This document shows, in pieces, positions 9,773 to 19,969 of a stretch of 64,000 nt of DNA. The notes beneath the pieces were generated by a model that was not told where the DNA came from, did no database searches, and saw only the letters and a list, made by a program, of their open reading frames with translations. The DNA comes from Mycobacterium sp. DL592 (GTDB lineage Bacteria; Actinomycetota; Actinomycetes; Mycobacteriales; Mycobacteriaceae): the NCBI RefSeq assembly GCF_011694515.1, contig NZ_CP050192.1:2663301-2727300 (forward strand). Direction: 5' to 3'. Made by a program: the position numbers and the translations under genes. Every line of letters starts with the position of its first letter. The first letter of the stretch is position 1.

Positions 9773-11155
9773 ATGACCGCGTGCGAACCGCTGACCGCCG
9801 AGGCGGTGCAGGAGGTGGTTCGCGCCGAGCTCGATGCGATCGAGGGTGCTTACACCCGGCTGCGGACGACATGTACTGACCTGGTGGGCAATGCTTTTCG
9901 GATCGAGATGGCCGAACGGCTGGAATATCAGCAGCGAACCAACCGGGGGCTGTCCTACCGGATGTTCGGCGAGATCGCCGAGCCGATGGACGGTCCTGAC
10001 GACGGACGGCTACCCGTCGGGGTCAAGATGCGCGACGCGCTGGCCGCCCGGCTTCGGCTGACCGGCGGCGAGGTGCGCCGACGCTTCCGGGTCGCGGCAC
10101 GGATCCGGCCCCGCCGATCGCTGACCGGGCCACCGCTCGCACCTGAACTGCCCGAGCTGGCCGCCGCGGTGCACGCGGGCGACGTCGGCGACGACCACAT
10201 CAGCGCCGTCTGCCGGGCGCTGGACCTGTTGCCTGCGTCGGTGTCAGCCCGCGACAAGGAGAGGGCGGAGCGGGCGCTGGTACGCCATGCCCGCGAACAG
10301 GATTCACAGTTCGTCACCGTGGTCGGCGCGACGATCGCGGACTGCCTCAATCCCGACGGCAACTTCACCGACGAGGATCGCGCCCGGCGCCGCAGCCTGC
10401 GGCTGGGCCGCCAGGGCGCCGACGGGATGAGCCGACTGTCCGGCTGGCTCGACCCCGAGGCCCGCTCCTACCTGGAGGCGGTGATCGCGGCGGTGCGCCC
10501 CGGGCGCCATCAGCCCGACGGCGACGAGCGCGACACCCGAAGCTGCGAACAACGCGGCCACGACGCGCTGAAGCTGGCCCTGCGAGCGGCGATCGGGTCA
10601 GGTGCCCTGGGCAAGCATCGGGGAATGCCGGTGACCGTTGTCGTGACGACCACCCTGTCCGAACTCGACCAGGCCGCGCGTGCGGTCAACGATCCCGACG
10701 TGCCGATGCCGCCGCCGGCGCGGACCGGGGGAACCGGCCGGCTTCCGATGCGCGATCTGATCCGCATGGCCAGTGGGTCCGTCCACTATCTCGCGGTATT
10801 CGAGGACCACTCGGCACGACCGCTCTACCTTGGCCGTTCCAAACGCCTGGCAACGCCGGACCATCGGATCATCTGCCACGCCCGAGACGGCGGCTGCACC
10901 AAACCGAATTGCTTCGTGCGGGGATACGACTGCGAAGTGCATCACGCACGGGCCTGGCGAGCGGGCGGGCCGACCGATGCCGACAACCTGTACTTCGGCT
11001 GCTACGGCGACCACGACGCGGCGACCGACGGTGTGTACGACACGACGGTGACCGGGGACGGACGCATCGCGTGGTCGGACGGCACCGGTCCCCCGCGGGT
11101 CAACGAGGTCCACCACCCCGAGCGATTACTCGAAGACGGGGGCGACTCCCCGTGA
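9773..11155 (+). CDS. 13E12-repeat family protein: DUF222 plus HNH nuclease domain
   Basis: A 460-residue member of the multi-copy mycobacterial 13E12 (REP13E12) family. Residues about 30-330 form the helical DUF222 region. The C-terminal quarter is an HNH endonuclease-like module: a CxxxxxxxCxxxxC metal-binding set starting ICHARDGGCTKPNC, then the EVHHARAW His pair, DADNLYFGC and GDHD. Function is unproved; the domains suggest a DNA nuclease, and some family members are DNA-damage inducible. The LexA-type box and leaderless promoter upstream support SOS control here. The stop overlaps a possible GTG start of the following amidohydrolase (GTGA at 11152), so the two may share a transcript. 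No direct repeats mark it as recently mobile. Confidence 0.85.
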   Translation: MTACEPLTAEAVQEVVRAELDAIEGAYTRLRTTCTDLVGNAFRIEMAERLEYQQRTNRGLSYRMFGEIAEPMDGPDDGRLPVGVKMRDALAARLRLTGGEVRRRFRVAARIRPRRSLTGPPLAPELPELAAAVHAGDVGDDHISAVCRALDLLPASVSARDKERAERALVRHAREQDSQFVTVVGATIADCLNPDGNFTDEDRARRRSLRLGRQGADGMSRLSGWLDPEARSYLEAVIAAVRPGRHQPDGDERDTRSCEQRGHDALKLALRAAIGSGALGKHRGMPVTVVVTTTLSELDQAARAVNDPDVPMPPPARTGGTGRLPMRDLIRMASGSVHYLAVFEDHSARPLYLGRSKRLATPDHRIICHARDGGCTKPNCFVRGYDCEVHHARAWRAGGPTDADNLYFGCYGDHDAATDGVYDTTVTGDGRIAWSDGTGPPRVNEVHHPERLLEDGGDSP

Positions 11156-11175
11156 GGCGGGGCAGGATCGCAGGT

Positions 11176-12849
11176 GTGCAGGGCGATTCGACGACGGTAT
11201 TCATTGCGCGACGGGTCATCACGATGGATCCGGCGCATCCGGAGGCCACCGCGGTAGCCGTGGCCGGCGGCCGGATCGTCGCCGTCGGCGAGGTTGACGA
11301 ACTACGCGGCTCCGGCGAGGTCGACGACGCGTTCGCCGATGCGATTGTCTGCCCAGGCCTGATCGACCAGCACCTGCATCCGATCCTCGGAGCGACGACG
11401 CTGACCACAGAGGTCATCGCCATCGAAGACTGGGACCTCCCGGGACGGAGCTGTCCGGCCGCGACGTCGCCGGAGAGCTACCGGGCTCGCCTCGCCGTGG
11501 CCCACCAGGGACTGGCCGATCCTGCCGAGTGGCTGTTCAGCTGGGGCTACCACAAACTCTGGCACGGGCCGCTGGACCGAGCGGCGCTCGACGCCATCAG
11601 CTCGACCCGCCCGATTGCGGTGTGGCAGCGCTCGTGCCACGAGTGGTTCCTCAACAGCGCCGCCATCGACGCGCTCGGCCTCACCGCCGCCGACATGGCC
11701 GACCAGGGCCCAGCCGGCGAGATGGTCGACTTCGATGGCGGGCACTGGTGGGAGATGGGGATGAATCTGCTCCTGACACGGCTGTCGCCGGTGTTCATGA
11801 ATGCTGAGCGGCTCACCGCGGGGCTACGCCAGCTGGTGGACTACCTGCACCGCAACGGGGTCACCGCGATCAACGAGCCCGGCATCATGTGGGATATCGA
11901 ACCGTGGCCGCTGTATCAGGAGCTCCTCGCGGACGACGAAACCCCTTTCCTGTCAACGTTTCTGGTTGACGCCCGTAGTCAGGCTGACTCGGGGCTTGAT
12001 CCGGGTGATGCGGTGGCGGACGCCGAACGCCAAGTGGCTCGCGCCTCCGCGGGCAAGGTGCGGCTGCTTCCCAAACAGGTGAAGCTGTTCGCCGACGGCG
12101 CGATCATCAGCCAGCTGATGCAGATGCGCGACCCGTATCTCGACGACGCGGGCCACCCCGACCTGTGCCATCACGGCGAGTGGATGATGCAGCCCGACAC
12201 CTTTCGCGCATTCGCGAAGGCCTACTGGCACGCCGACTGGCAACTGCACATCCACGTCAACGGTGACGCCGCGCTCGACCTTGTTCTCGACACCATTGCC
12301 GAATGTCAGGCCGCTCATCCTCGTGCCGATCACAGGACCGTCATAGTGCACTTCGCCAACTCGACAGAGGAACAGGTCGACCGCATCGCCGAGTTGGGCT
12401 GCATCGTCTCAGCCAACCCCTACTACCCCGTCGGCTTCGCCGACCAGTACGCCCGCCACGGACTCGGCCCCGGACGGGCCGACACGATGGTGCGTGCGGC
12501 ATCGGTCCTTCGCCGCGGCATTCCCCTGTCGCTGCACTCCGACCTCCCTATGGGGCCTGCCGCGCCGCTGACGCTGGCCTGGTGCGCCGTCAATCGCCGG
12601 ACGCCGGATGGGCGAATAGCCGGACCCGAACAGCGGATCTCGGTGCACGACGCGCTGCGGGGCGTCACGATCGAGGCCGCTTACTCGTGGCGGATGGAAG
12701 ACCAGCTGGGCAGCATCACGGTGGGCAAGATGGCCAACTTCACGGTGCTCGCCGAGGACCCTTACGCAGTCAACCCGGGGGCGATCAACACGATCCCGGT
12801 GCTGGGGACCGTCTACGACGGCCGATGGTTTCCGGTCAGGAGTACTTGA
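11176..12849 (+). CDS. Amidohydrolase of the YtcJ-like (Amidohydro_3) family
   Basis: A metal-dependent hydrolase of about 557 residues, substrate unknown. Family features run in order: an N-terminal beta-sandwich strand (VFIARRVITMDP), the metal-binding HxH in LIDQHLHPILG, a KLFADGAI segment at the position of the usual Lys/Asp region, HIHVNGDAALD, and SLHSDLPMGP with the catalytic Asp region. The C terminus returns to the sandwich (GSITVGKMANFTVLAEDPY). The GTG at 11176 has AGG-rich sequence just upstream. The GTG at 11152 would overlap the preceding stop as GTGA and is a credible alternative adding eight residues. There is no signal peptide. The 3' end overlaps secG on the other strand by 14 bases. 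Confidence 0.85.
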   Translation: MQGDSTTVFIARRVITMDPAHPEATAVAVAGGRIVAVGEVDELRGSGEVDDAFADAIVCPGLIDQHLHPILGATTLTTEVIAIEDWDLPGRSCPAATSPESYRARLAVAHQGLADPAEWLFSWGYHKLWHGPLDRAALDAISSTRPIAVWQRSCHEWFLNSAAIDALGLTAADMADQGPAGEMVDFDGGHWWEMGMNLLLTRLSPVFMNAERLTAGLRQLVDYLHRNGVTAINEPGIMWDIEPWPLYQELLADDETPFLSTFLVDARSQADSGLDPGDAVADAERQVARASAGKVRLLPKQVKLFADGAIISQLMQMRDPYLDDAGHPDLCHHGEWMMQPDTFRAFAKAYWHADWQLHIHVNGDAALDLVLDTIAECQAAHPRADHRTVIVHFANSTEEQVDRIAELGCIVSANPYYPVGFADQYARHGLGPGRADTMVRAASVLRRGIPLSLHSDLPMGPAAPLTLAWCAVNRRTPDGRIAGPEQRISVHDALRGVTIEAAYSWRMEDQLGSITVGKMANFTVLAEDPYAVNPGAINTIPVLGTVYDGRWFPVRST

Positions 12850-13069
12850 TCTGCAGCGCCATGCCGATGATGGACACCACCCAGATGCCGGTGACGAACA
12901 ACGTCAGGCGGTCGAGGTTCTTCTCCACCACGGTAGAACCGGACAGGCTGGACTGCACGCCGCCGCCGAACAGGGTCGACAGGCCGCCACCCTTGGCGCG
13001 GTGCAACAGCACCAACAGGACCACCAGGACGCTGGTGACCACCAGGATGATCTGCAGGGTCAAAACCAT
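12836..13069 (-). CDS. secG: Preprotein translocase subunit SecG
   Basis: A 77-residue inner-membrane subunit of the Sec translocon. It has two membrane segments, about residues 3-22 and 53-72, joined by a Gly/Ser-rich cytoplasmic loop (KGGGLSTLFGGG) typical of SecG. Linkage of secG to tpiA is a common bacterial arrangement and is the conserved mycobacterial order. Its last codons overlap the convergent amidohydrolase. It probably lies at the end of the gap-pgk-tpiA-secG transcript, 30 bases after tpiA. Confidence 0.93.
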   Translation of the reverse strand: MVLTLQIILVVTSVLVVLLVLLHRAKGGGLSTLFGGGVQSSLSGSTVVEKNLDRLTLFVTGIWVVSIIGMALQIKYS

Positions 13070-13099
13070 GGCAGCCAGAATACCGGGTTCGCGCCTCGG

Positions 13100-13885
13100 T
13101 TACGGCAGCGGCCCGCCCGCAGCGATCGCCGAGAGGATTGCGAACTGCTCCCCATCCAGGGATGCACCCCCGACCAGGGCACCGTCGACGTCCTCCTGGG
13201 CGACGATCTCGCCGACGTTCTTGGCGTTGACGGAGCCGCCGTAGAGCACGCGTACACCCGCAGCGATCTGGGGAGTTGCGATGTTGGCCAGCTCAGCGCG
13301 GATCGCACTGCAGACCTCCTGCGCGTCGGCCGCGCTGGCCACCCGGCCGGTGCCGATCGCCCACACCGGCTCGTAGGCGATGACGACGTTGGTCAGCTGC
13401 TCATTAGTCAGCCCGGCCAGTGAGCCGCGCAGCTGCTCGACGTTGTACTCCACGTGATTGCCGGCCTCGCGCACGTCGAGGTGCTCGCCGATGCAGACGA
13501 TCGGGATCAGGCCGTGCCGGAACGCCGCGGCGGCCTTGGCGGCCACCAGTGCGTCGTCCTCGTGGTGATAGGTGCGCCGCTCGGAGTGACCGACGACGGC
13601 GAACGTGCATCCCAGCTTTGCCAGGAACGCACCGCTGATGTCGCCGGTGTAGGCCCCCGAGTCGTGCTGCGACAGGTCCTGGGCTCCATAGGTCAACCGC
13701 AGCTTGTCGCCGTCGACAAGGGTCTGCACACTGCGCAGATCAGTGAACGGCGGGATAACCGTGACGTCGACCTTGTCGAAGTACTTGTCGGGCAACGAGA
13801 ATGCGATCTTCTGGACAAGAGCGATGGCCTCGTAATGGTTGAGGTTCATCTTCCAGTTGCCGGCGATCAGCGGCTTACGGGACAC
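13100..13885 (-). CDS. tpiA: Triosephosphate isomerase
   Basis: Interconverts dihydroxyacetone phosphate and glyceraldehyde 3-phosphate. The 261-residue length is normal. Catalytic motifs are complete: Lys12 in GNWKMN, His in VVGHSERR, Glu in [11 protein letters not shown], and the phosphate-binding [10 protein letters not shown]. It lies seven bases after pgk, in the middle of the lower-glycolysis operon. Confidence 0.98.
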   Translation of the reverse strand: MSRKPLIAGNWKMNLNHYEAIALVQKIAFSLPDKYFDKVDVTVIPPFTDLRSVQTLVDGDKLRLTYGAQDLSQHDSGAYTGDISGAFLAKLGCTFAVVGHSERRTYHHEDDALVAAKAAAAFRHGLIPIVCIGEHLDVREAGNHVEYNVEQLRGSLAGLTNEQLTNVVIAYEPVWAIGTGRVASAADAQEVCSAIRAELANIATPQIAAGVRVLYGGSVNAKNVGEIVAQEDVDGALVGGASLDGEQFAILSAIAAGGPLP

Positions 13886-13892
13886 AGGACTC

Positions 13893-15101
13893 CTAATTCA
13901 GAATCTCGATACCGGGCAGTGACTTGCCCTCAAGGTATTCCAGCGATGCGCCGCCGCCGGTGGAAATGTGCGAGAAGCCGTCCTCCGGCAGACCGAGCTG
14001 ACGCACGGCCGCCGCCGAGTCGCCGCCGCCCACCACGCTGAACGCACCCTTCGCGGTGGCGCCGATGATGGCCTCGGCCACGCCCTTGGTCCCCGCAGAG
14101 AAGGCCGGGAACTCGAACACGCCCATCGGCCCGTTCCAGAAGATGGTGCGCGCGTTCGACAGCAGTGTGCTGAACCTCTTGACCGACTCCGGCCCGATGT
14201 CCAGGCCCATCTTGTCGGCCGGAATCTTGTCAGCCGCAACGGTTTCCGCCGGTGAGTCCGCAGCGAACGCCGCCGCCACGACGATGTCGACCGGCAGGTG
14301 GATCACGTCACCATAGGTTTCCAGCAGCTGACGGCAGGTGTCGATCATCTCTTCCTGGAGCAGCGAGCTTCCTACCGAAAGCCCTTGCGCAGCAAGGAAT
14401 GTGAAGCACATGCCACCACCGATGATCAGGCTGTCGGCTTTGGTGGCCAGGTTCTCGATCACGGCGAGTTTGTCGGACACCTTCGAGCCGCCCAACACCA
14501 CCGCATACGGCCGCTCGCCGGCGGAGGTGAGCTGCTCGAGGACCTTGACCTCGGCCGCCACCAGAGTGCCCGCATAGTGCGGCAACAGCGTCGCCACGTC
14601 GTACACCGAGGCCTGCTTGCGGTGCACGACCCCGAACCCGTCGGAGACGAACGCGCCGTCTTCCCCGACCAGTTCGACCAGCGCCTTGGCCAATGCCAGC
14701 CGTTCAGCGTCGTCCTTGCTGGTCTCGCGCGGGTCGAAGCGGATGTTCTCTAGCAGCAGCACATCACCGTCGGTGAGGCCTTCGGCGCGCGCCAGCGCGT
14801 CGGTGCCGACGACGTCACGAGCCAGCTGGACGTGGCGGCCCAGCTGCTCCCCCAGCGCCGCAGCGACCGGGGCCAGCGAGAGCTTCGGATCCGGCCCGCC
14901 CTTGGGCCGGCCCAAGTGCGCGGTCACGATGACCTTGGCACCGGCCTCGGCCAGCGCCTTCAACGTCGGCACCGAGGCGATTATGCGGCCCGGATCGGTG
15001 ATCACACCGTCGTCGAGCGGGACGTTGAGGTCGGAGCGCACCAAGACGCCCCGACCCTCCACACCCTCGGCGAGCAGGTCGGAAAGAGTCTTGACAGTCA
15101 T
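13893..15101 (-). CDS. pgk: Phosphoglycerate kinase
   Basis: Transfers the acyl phosphate of 1,3-bisphosphoglycerate to ADP. The open frame extends 21 codons upstream of the chosen ATG at 15101, but that stretch overlaps gap and is not family-like. MTVKTLSDL is the expected N terminus, five bases after the gap stop, and gives 402 residues. Motifs are [17 protein letters not shown], the hinge/nucleotide region [12 protein letters not shown], and GGGDSAAAV near the C terminus. It is part of the gap-pgk-tpiA-secG operon. Confidence 0.98.
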   Translation of the reverse strand: MTVKTLSDLLAEGVEGRGVLVRSDLNVPLDDGVITDPGRIIASVPTLKALAEAGAKVIVTAHLGRPKGGPDPKLSLAPVAAALGEQLGRHVQLARDVVGTDALARAEGLTDGDVLLLENIRFDPRETSKDDAERLALAKALVELVGEDGAFVSDGFGVVHRKQASVYDVATLLPHYAGTLVAAEVKVLEQLTSAGERPYAVVLGGSKVSDKLAVIENLATKADSLIIGGGMCFTFLAAQGLSVGSSLLQEEMIDTCRQLLETYGDVIHLPVDIVVAAAFAADSPAETVAADKIPADKMGLDIGPESVKRFSTLLSNARTIFWNGPMGVFEFPAFSAGTKGVAEAIIGATAKGAFSVVGGGDSAAAVRQLGLPEDGFSHISTGGGASLEYLEGKSLPGIEILN

Positions 15102-15106
15102 CGCTG

Positions 15107-16168
<1,062 letters not shown>

Positions 16169-16220
16169 GTAGCGACACCGACAGCGTGCGCGACCGGTTG
16201 CGATGTCCGTTCGATACGGC

Positions 16221-16946
16221 TCACGCGCCGGTCTGGTCGAGCCTGTCCGACCCGGTCCACCGCTGCCGGATCGACGGCAGCGTCCCGTCCCGTTCCAGGT
16301 CGGCCTGCGCCACGTTGATCCGCGCCAACAGTGCCGCGTCGCTGGTGGGTACGGCGATCGCGATCTTCTCGGCGGTGATCCCGCGCTGCACCACCTCGAC
16401 GCCGGGCAGCGGCGCGACGACGTCGGTGAGCACCGGCGCCAGCTTCATGAAGGCATCGCAGCGTCCGGTGGTCAGGTCGCGCACGATGGTGCGGATACTG
16501 CTGTAGTCGTAGACCCGAACCCGGGCGGCTTTGCCTTCGGCGACAAGCCGGTTGGCGATCGGCTGGCTGGTGTTGCCCTGCTGAACACCGATCGTCAGCC
16601 CCTCGAGATCGTCGACCGAGTGCACCCCGGGCAGTCGGGAGGTGTCGACGGCCAGGGCTTGGCCCGAGATCAGGTAGGGATCGCAGAACGATGCTTTGAG
16701 CGCGCGGGAACCGGTGACGGTGGTGCCCGAGGTGACGCAGTCGAACTCGCCCGAATCCAGTGCATCGAAGATGCCGTTGAAATCGCGCCCCCGGTAGGCG
16801 ATGAACTCCACAGCGCGGCCCAGCCTGTGGCCGATCGCCTCGATCAGATCGACGTCGAGGCCGCCGCGGCCGTCATCACCCGCCGAGTTGAACGGCGGAT
16901 CGGGGAACGCCGCCCCGACGCGCAACACGCCTTCACCGCCGGTCAT
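16221..16946 (-). CDS. Solute-binding-protein family 3-like protein without a visible signal peptide
   Basis: About 241 residues of the periplasmic amino-acid-binding (SBP_bac_3) fold. The N-terminal lobe begins GVLRVGAAFPDPPFN and continues with GGLDVDLIEAIGHRLG, and the hinge region has TIGVQQGNTSQPIANR. The open frame extends much further upstream, but residues there are not family-like, and the ATG at 16946 immediately precedes the fold. With that start there is no secretion signal or lipobox, unusual for a transport binding protein. A cytosolic role, a cyclohexadienyl-dehydratase-like enzyme, or a missed upstream signal are alternatives. No ABC permease or ATPase is adjacent. It is divergent from the DUF2236 gene. 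Confidence 0.75.
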   Translation of the reverse strand: MTGGEGVLRVGAAFPDPPFNSAGDDGRGGLDVDLIEAIGHRLGRAVEFIAYRGRDFNGIFDALDSGEFDCVTSGTTVTGSRALKASFCDPYLISGQALAVDTSRLPGVHSVDDLEGLTIGVQQGNTSQPIANRLVAEGKAARVRVYDYSSIRTIVRDLTTGRCDAFMKLAPVLTDVVAPLPGVEVVQRGITAEKIAIAVPTSDAALLARINVAQADLERDGTLPSIRQRWTGSDRLDQTGA

Positions 16947-16999
16947 GGCGAAACCGTAACGAACCTCGCGCAGGATCGACAGCCGCTTCCGGCGACGCG

Positions 17000-17005
17000 T
17001 ACCGT
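17000..17005 (+). promoter_or_regulatory. Candidate -10 of the DUF2236 gene (leaderless)
   Basis: TACCGT fits TANNNT, and seven bases separate it from the ATG at 17013. No Shine-Dalgarno is visible, so a leaderless message is likely. Confidence 0.4.
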
Positions 17006-17012
17006 CGCGCAC

Positions 17013-17906
17013 ATGGCGATCACCCCGGACCTCGGCCCGGTCCGGAAACGCCTCGGGCAGGGCTTGTTCGCGATGGTTGCCGGACCGGACGGCCCGCAGA
17101 ACCGCGACCGCATCCACAACACCCCGGGACCGCGCTGGTTCGCGGCCGACCGGCCCATCCGCCAGGTGCACGCCGACGCGTCGATGTTCGTCGGGGGCCT
17201 GCGCGCGCTGTTGCTGCAGTCGCTGCACCCGCTGGCGATGGCCGGTGTCGCCCAGCATTCCGACTACCGCGGCGACCCGTGGGGCCGGTTGCAGCGCACC
17301 AGCACGTTCCTGGCGGTCACCACGTTCGGTACCGCCGACGACGCCCAGCGGGCCGTCGACCGGGTGCGGGGAATCCACCGGCGGGTGCACGGCACCGCCG
17401 CCGACAGCCGGCCGTACCGTGCCGACGACCCGCATCTTCTGGAGTGGGTCCACATTGCCGAGGTGGACAGTTTCCTGCTGGCCCATCAGCTCTACGGCGC
17501 CGCCCCGCTCGACCAGAAGGGGCGCGACGGCTACGTCGCCGACACCGCCCGCACCGCCGAAGCACTCGGCGTCCCCAACCCGCCGCGCAACGAGGCCGAA
17601 CTGGCCGAGCGCATCGCCGCGTTCCGCCCCGAGCTGCACAGCACCGAGGCCGCCCGCGACGCGGCCCGATTCCTACTTCTCACCCCGCCGCTGCCGCTCG
17701 TCGCGCGGATGCCCTACGGCGTACTGGCCGCGGCATCGGTGGCGATGCTGCCGGCGTGGGCGCGGCTGCCGCTGCGGCTGCCCTACCTGCCCCCGGTAGA
17801 GGCCACCGGGATTCGCTTCGCCGGCCGCGCACTGGTGGGCACGATTCGCTGGGCCCTTGCCGCAAACCAGCCGGAAGTGACTGCAGCCGAACAGCTTTCG
17901 AGCTGA
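17013..17906 (+). CDS. DUF2236 (MpaB/latex-clearing-protein-like) putative oxygenase
   Basis: A 297-residue protein of the DUF2236 family, which includes the haem-containing latex-clearing oxygenase Lcp and fungal MpaB. Most mycobacterial members are uncharacterised. Typical segments are LQSLHPLAMAGVAQHSDYR, GDPWGRLQRT, LLEWVHIAEVDSFLLAHQ and a hydrophobic, Pro-rich C-terminal third (about residues 225-265). His residues in the first and third segments are candidates for haem coordination. The start is the ATG at 17013 behind a -10-like element. Its stop faces that of whiA with only three bases between them. Confidence 0.8.
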   Translation: MAITPDLGPVRKRLGQGLFAMVAGPDGPQNRDRIHNTPGPRWFAADRPIRQVHADASMFVGGLRALLLQSLHPLAMAGVAQHSDYRGDPWGRLQRTSTFLAVTTFGTADDAQRAVDRVRGIHRRVHGTAADSRPYRADDPHLLEWVHIAEVDSFLLAHQLYGAAPLDQKGRDGYVADTARTAEALGVPNPPRNEAELAERIAAFRPELHSTEAARDAARFLLLTPPLPLVARMPYGVLAAASVAMLPAWARLPLRLPYLPPVEATGIRFAGRALVGTIRWALAANQPEVTAAEQLSS

Positions 17907-17909
17907 CGC

Positions 17910-18887
17910 TCAGGCGTCTTCGAGCAGGTCCGGGGTGACCGCCGACTCGGTGTCGGGGATCCCGTCCTGCTTGGCCTTGCGGTCTGCCATCGATAGCAGT
18001 CGTCGAATACGTCCTGCCACAGCATCTTTGGTCATCGGCGGATCGGCCAGTCGGCCGAGTTCCTCTAGCGAGGCCTGCCGGTGTTCGACCCTCAGCCGGC
18101 CCGCCGCGGCCAGGTGCTCCGGCACCGTGTCGGCCAGGATTTCCAGTGCCCGCTCGACGCGGGCGGCGGCGGCCACCGCGGCGCGTGCCGAGCGACGAAG
18201 GTTGGCATCGTCGAAGTTGGCCAGCCGGTTCGCCGTGGCGCGCACCTCGCGGCGCATCCGGCGCTCCTCCCAGATCAACCGGGTGTCCTGGGCGCCCATC
18301 CGGGTCAACAACGCACCGATGGCGTCGCCGTCGCGCACCACGACCCGGTCGGTTCCGCGCACCTCGCGGGCTTTGGCGCTGACACCCAGGCGCCGCGCGG
18401 CCCCGACGAGTGCCAGTGCGGCCTCGGGTCCCGGGCAGCTGACTTCCAGCGCCGACGAGCGGCCGGGCTCGGTCAACGATCCGTGCGCCAGAAACGCTCC
18501 GCGCCAGGCCGCCTCGGCGTCGCCGACGCTGCCGCCGACCACTTGGGCGGGCAGGCCACGCACCGGACGGCCGCGCATGTCCAGCAGACCGGTCTGCCGG
18601 GCCAGCGCCTCACCGTCTTTAGCAACGCGAACCAGATAGCGGGTGCTCTTGCGGATACCGCTGGCCGAAAGAACGTGCACCACCGCGTTATAGCCGTAGA
18701 GGTCGTAGATGTCCTTACGCAGGCGCCGGGCGATGATGCCCAGATCCACTTCGGCTTCCACGACCACCCGGCCGGCGACGATGTGCAGTCCGCCGGCGAA
18801 CCTCAGCAGCGAAGCCACCTCGGCCCGGCGAGCGCTTACGGAGTTGACCACCAGCCGGCTCAGTTCGTCCTTCACCTCGGCAGTCAT
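17910..18887 (-). CDS. whiA: WhiA, DNA-binding regulator
   Basis: WhiA combines a LAGLIDADG homing-endonuclease-like domain with a C-terminal helix-turn-helix. It controls sporulation septation in Streptomyces and is conserved in non-sporulating actinobacteria. The 325-residue protein begins [12 protein letters not shown] and contains the [11 protein letters not shown] and [13 protein letters not shown] segments of the first domain and a C-terminal [10 protein letters not shown] region. The ATG at 18887 overlaps the yvcK stop as ATGA; a GTG two codons upstream is possible but less typical. It is the last gene of uvrC-rapZ-yvcK-whiA, an order conserved widely in Gram-positive bacteria. Confidence 0.96.
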   Translation of the reverse strand: MTAEVKDELSRLVVNSVSARRAEVASLLRFAGGLHIVAGRVVVEAEVDLGIIARRLRKDIYDLYGYNAVVHVLSASGIRKSTRYLVRVAKDGEALARQTGLLDMRGRPVRGLPAQVVGGSVGDAEAAWRGAFLAHGSLTEPGRSSALEVSCPGPEAALALVGAARRLGVSAKAREVRGTDRVVVRDGDAIGALLTRMGAQDTRLIWEERRMRREVRATANRLANFDDANLRRSARAAVAAAARVERALEILADTVPEHLAAAGRLRVEHRQASLEELGRLADPPMTKDAVAGRIRRLLSMADRKAKQDGIPDTESAVTPDLLEDA

Positions 18888-19969
18888 CGCCACGGGTCGT
18901 CACCTCTCGGTACGTTTTCACTCGTTCCCTCCACCCCGTCCCCCTGTCGCGGCACCCCGGCTCGCATGGGGGCAGCGGCAGGAAGCGTCTGTGTCGCGGG
19001 AACGGTTCCCCGTGTGCGCACAACTTCGAGCGCTGCGGCCAGCTTCGCCGGGTCATGTAAAGGTGTACCAGGTCTGGACACGTCGGCAAACTGAACTGAC
19101 GCTTCTATCAAGCTCGCGGTGCGGCGAAGTTGCTCACGTTCGCGGTCCGACGGCACCGAAGCGGCGTCCACGACGATCTCGTGCACCGCGAAGCCCGGGG
19201 CGTGCTGGGCCAGCACGTGCAGATGGCGCTCGGCCGAGAAGCCCGCGGTCTCCCCCGGCTCGGCGGCCAGGTTCAGCACCACGGCGCGGCGCGCGGTGGT
19301 GGCCTTCAGCGCCGCGGCCAGACCAGGGACCAACACATGCGGGATGACGCTGGTGAACCAGGAGCCCGGTCCGAGCACCACGAGGTCGGCGGCCATGATC
19401 GCGTCGACAGCCTGCCGGGTGGCCGGCGGATCACCGGGCAGCAGGCGCACCCGGCGCACCTTGCCCGGCGTGGTGGCCACGGCGACCTGACCCCGAATCA
19501 CCCGGCTCATCCGGGGATCGCCTTCCAGCCCGGCGACGTCAGCCTCGATCTGCAGCGCGATGGGACACATCGGCAGCACCCGCCCCTTGACCCCGAGTAC
19601 CCGGCCGAGTTCGTCGAGCGCGGCCACGGGATCGGCGAGCACCTCGTTGAGCCCGGCGAGGATGAGGTTGCCGATCGGATGGCCGGCAAGGGCACCGCTG
19701 CCGCCGAACCGGTGCTGGATGATGGTGGCCCATAGTCGGCCGTGCGGACTGTCAGAAGCCAAGGCGGCCAACGCCATTCGCAGATCACCCGGGGGCACCA
19801 CATCGAGCTCGCTGCGCAGCCGCCCCGACGAACCACCGTCGTCGGCGACGGTGACCACCGCCGTCACGTGCGGGGTGATACGACGCGCCGCCGACAGGGT
19901 CGCGTACAGGCCGTGTCCGCCGCCGAGCGCGACGATGCGAGGGCTGACCTCGCCGGTCGTCACACTCAT
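18884..19969 (-). CDS. YvcK/CuvA-family protein (CofD-like, gluconeogenesis factor)
   Basis: A 361-residue CofD-superfamily protein. YvcK-type proteins bind UDP-sugars and link carbon source, cell-wall synthesis and cell shape; the mycobacterial version is known as CuvA. Visible motifs are [14 protein letters not shown] at the N terminus, [27 protein letters not shown], and [15 protein letters not shown] in the second half. The start overlaps the rapZ stop (ATGA) and its stop overlaps the whiA start. The last 40 residues or so look disordered and basic. It is unlikely to be a true CofD (2-phospho-L-lactate transferase), because gene order and motifs fit the YvcK clade. Confidence 0.93.
   Translation of the reverse strand: MSVTTGEVSPRIVALGGGHGLYATLSAARRITPHVTAVVTVADDGGSSGRLRSELDVVPPGDLRMALAALASDSPHGRLWATIIQHRFGGSGALAGHPIGNLILAGLNEVLADPVAALDELGRVLGVKGRVLPMCPIALQIEADVAGLEGDPRMSRVIRGQVAVATTPGKVRRVRLLPGDPPATRQAVDAIMAADLVVLGPGSWFTSVIPHVLVPGLAAALKATTARRAVVLNLAAEPGETAGFSAERHLHVLAQHAPGFAVHEIVVDAASVPSDREREQLRRTASLIEASVQFADVSRPGTPLHDPAKLAAALEVVRTRGTVPATQTLPAAAPMRAGVPRQGDGVEGTSENVPRGDDPWR

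Noticed and set aside
9773..11155. 13E12 gene as evidence of a resident prophage or insertion sequence
   Set aside because: The family is repeated in mycobacterial genomes, but no integrase, transposase, terminal repeats or target duplications surround this copy.
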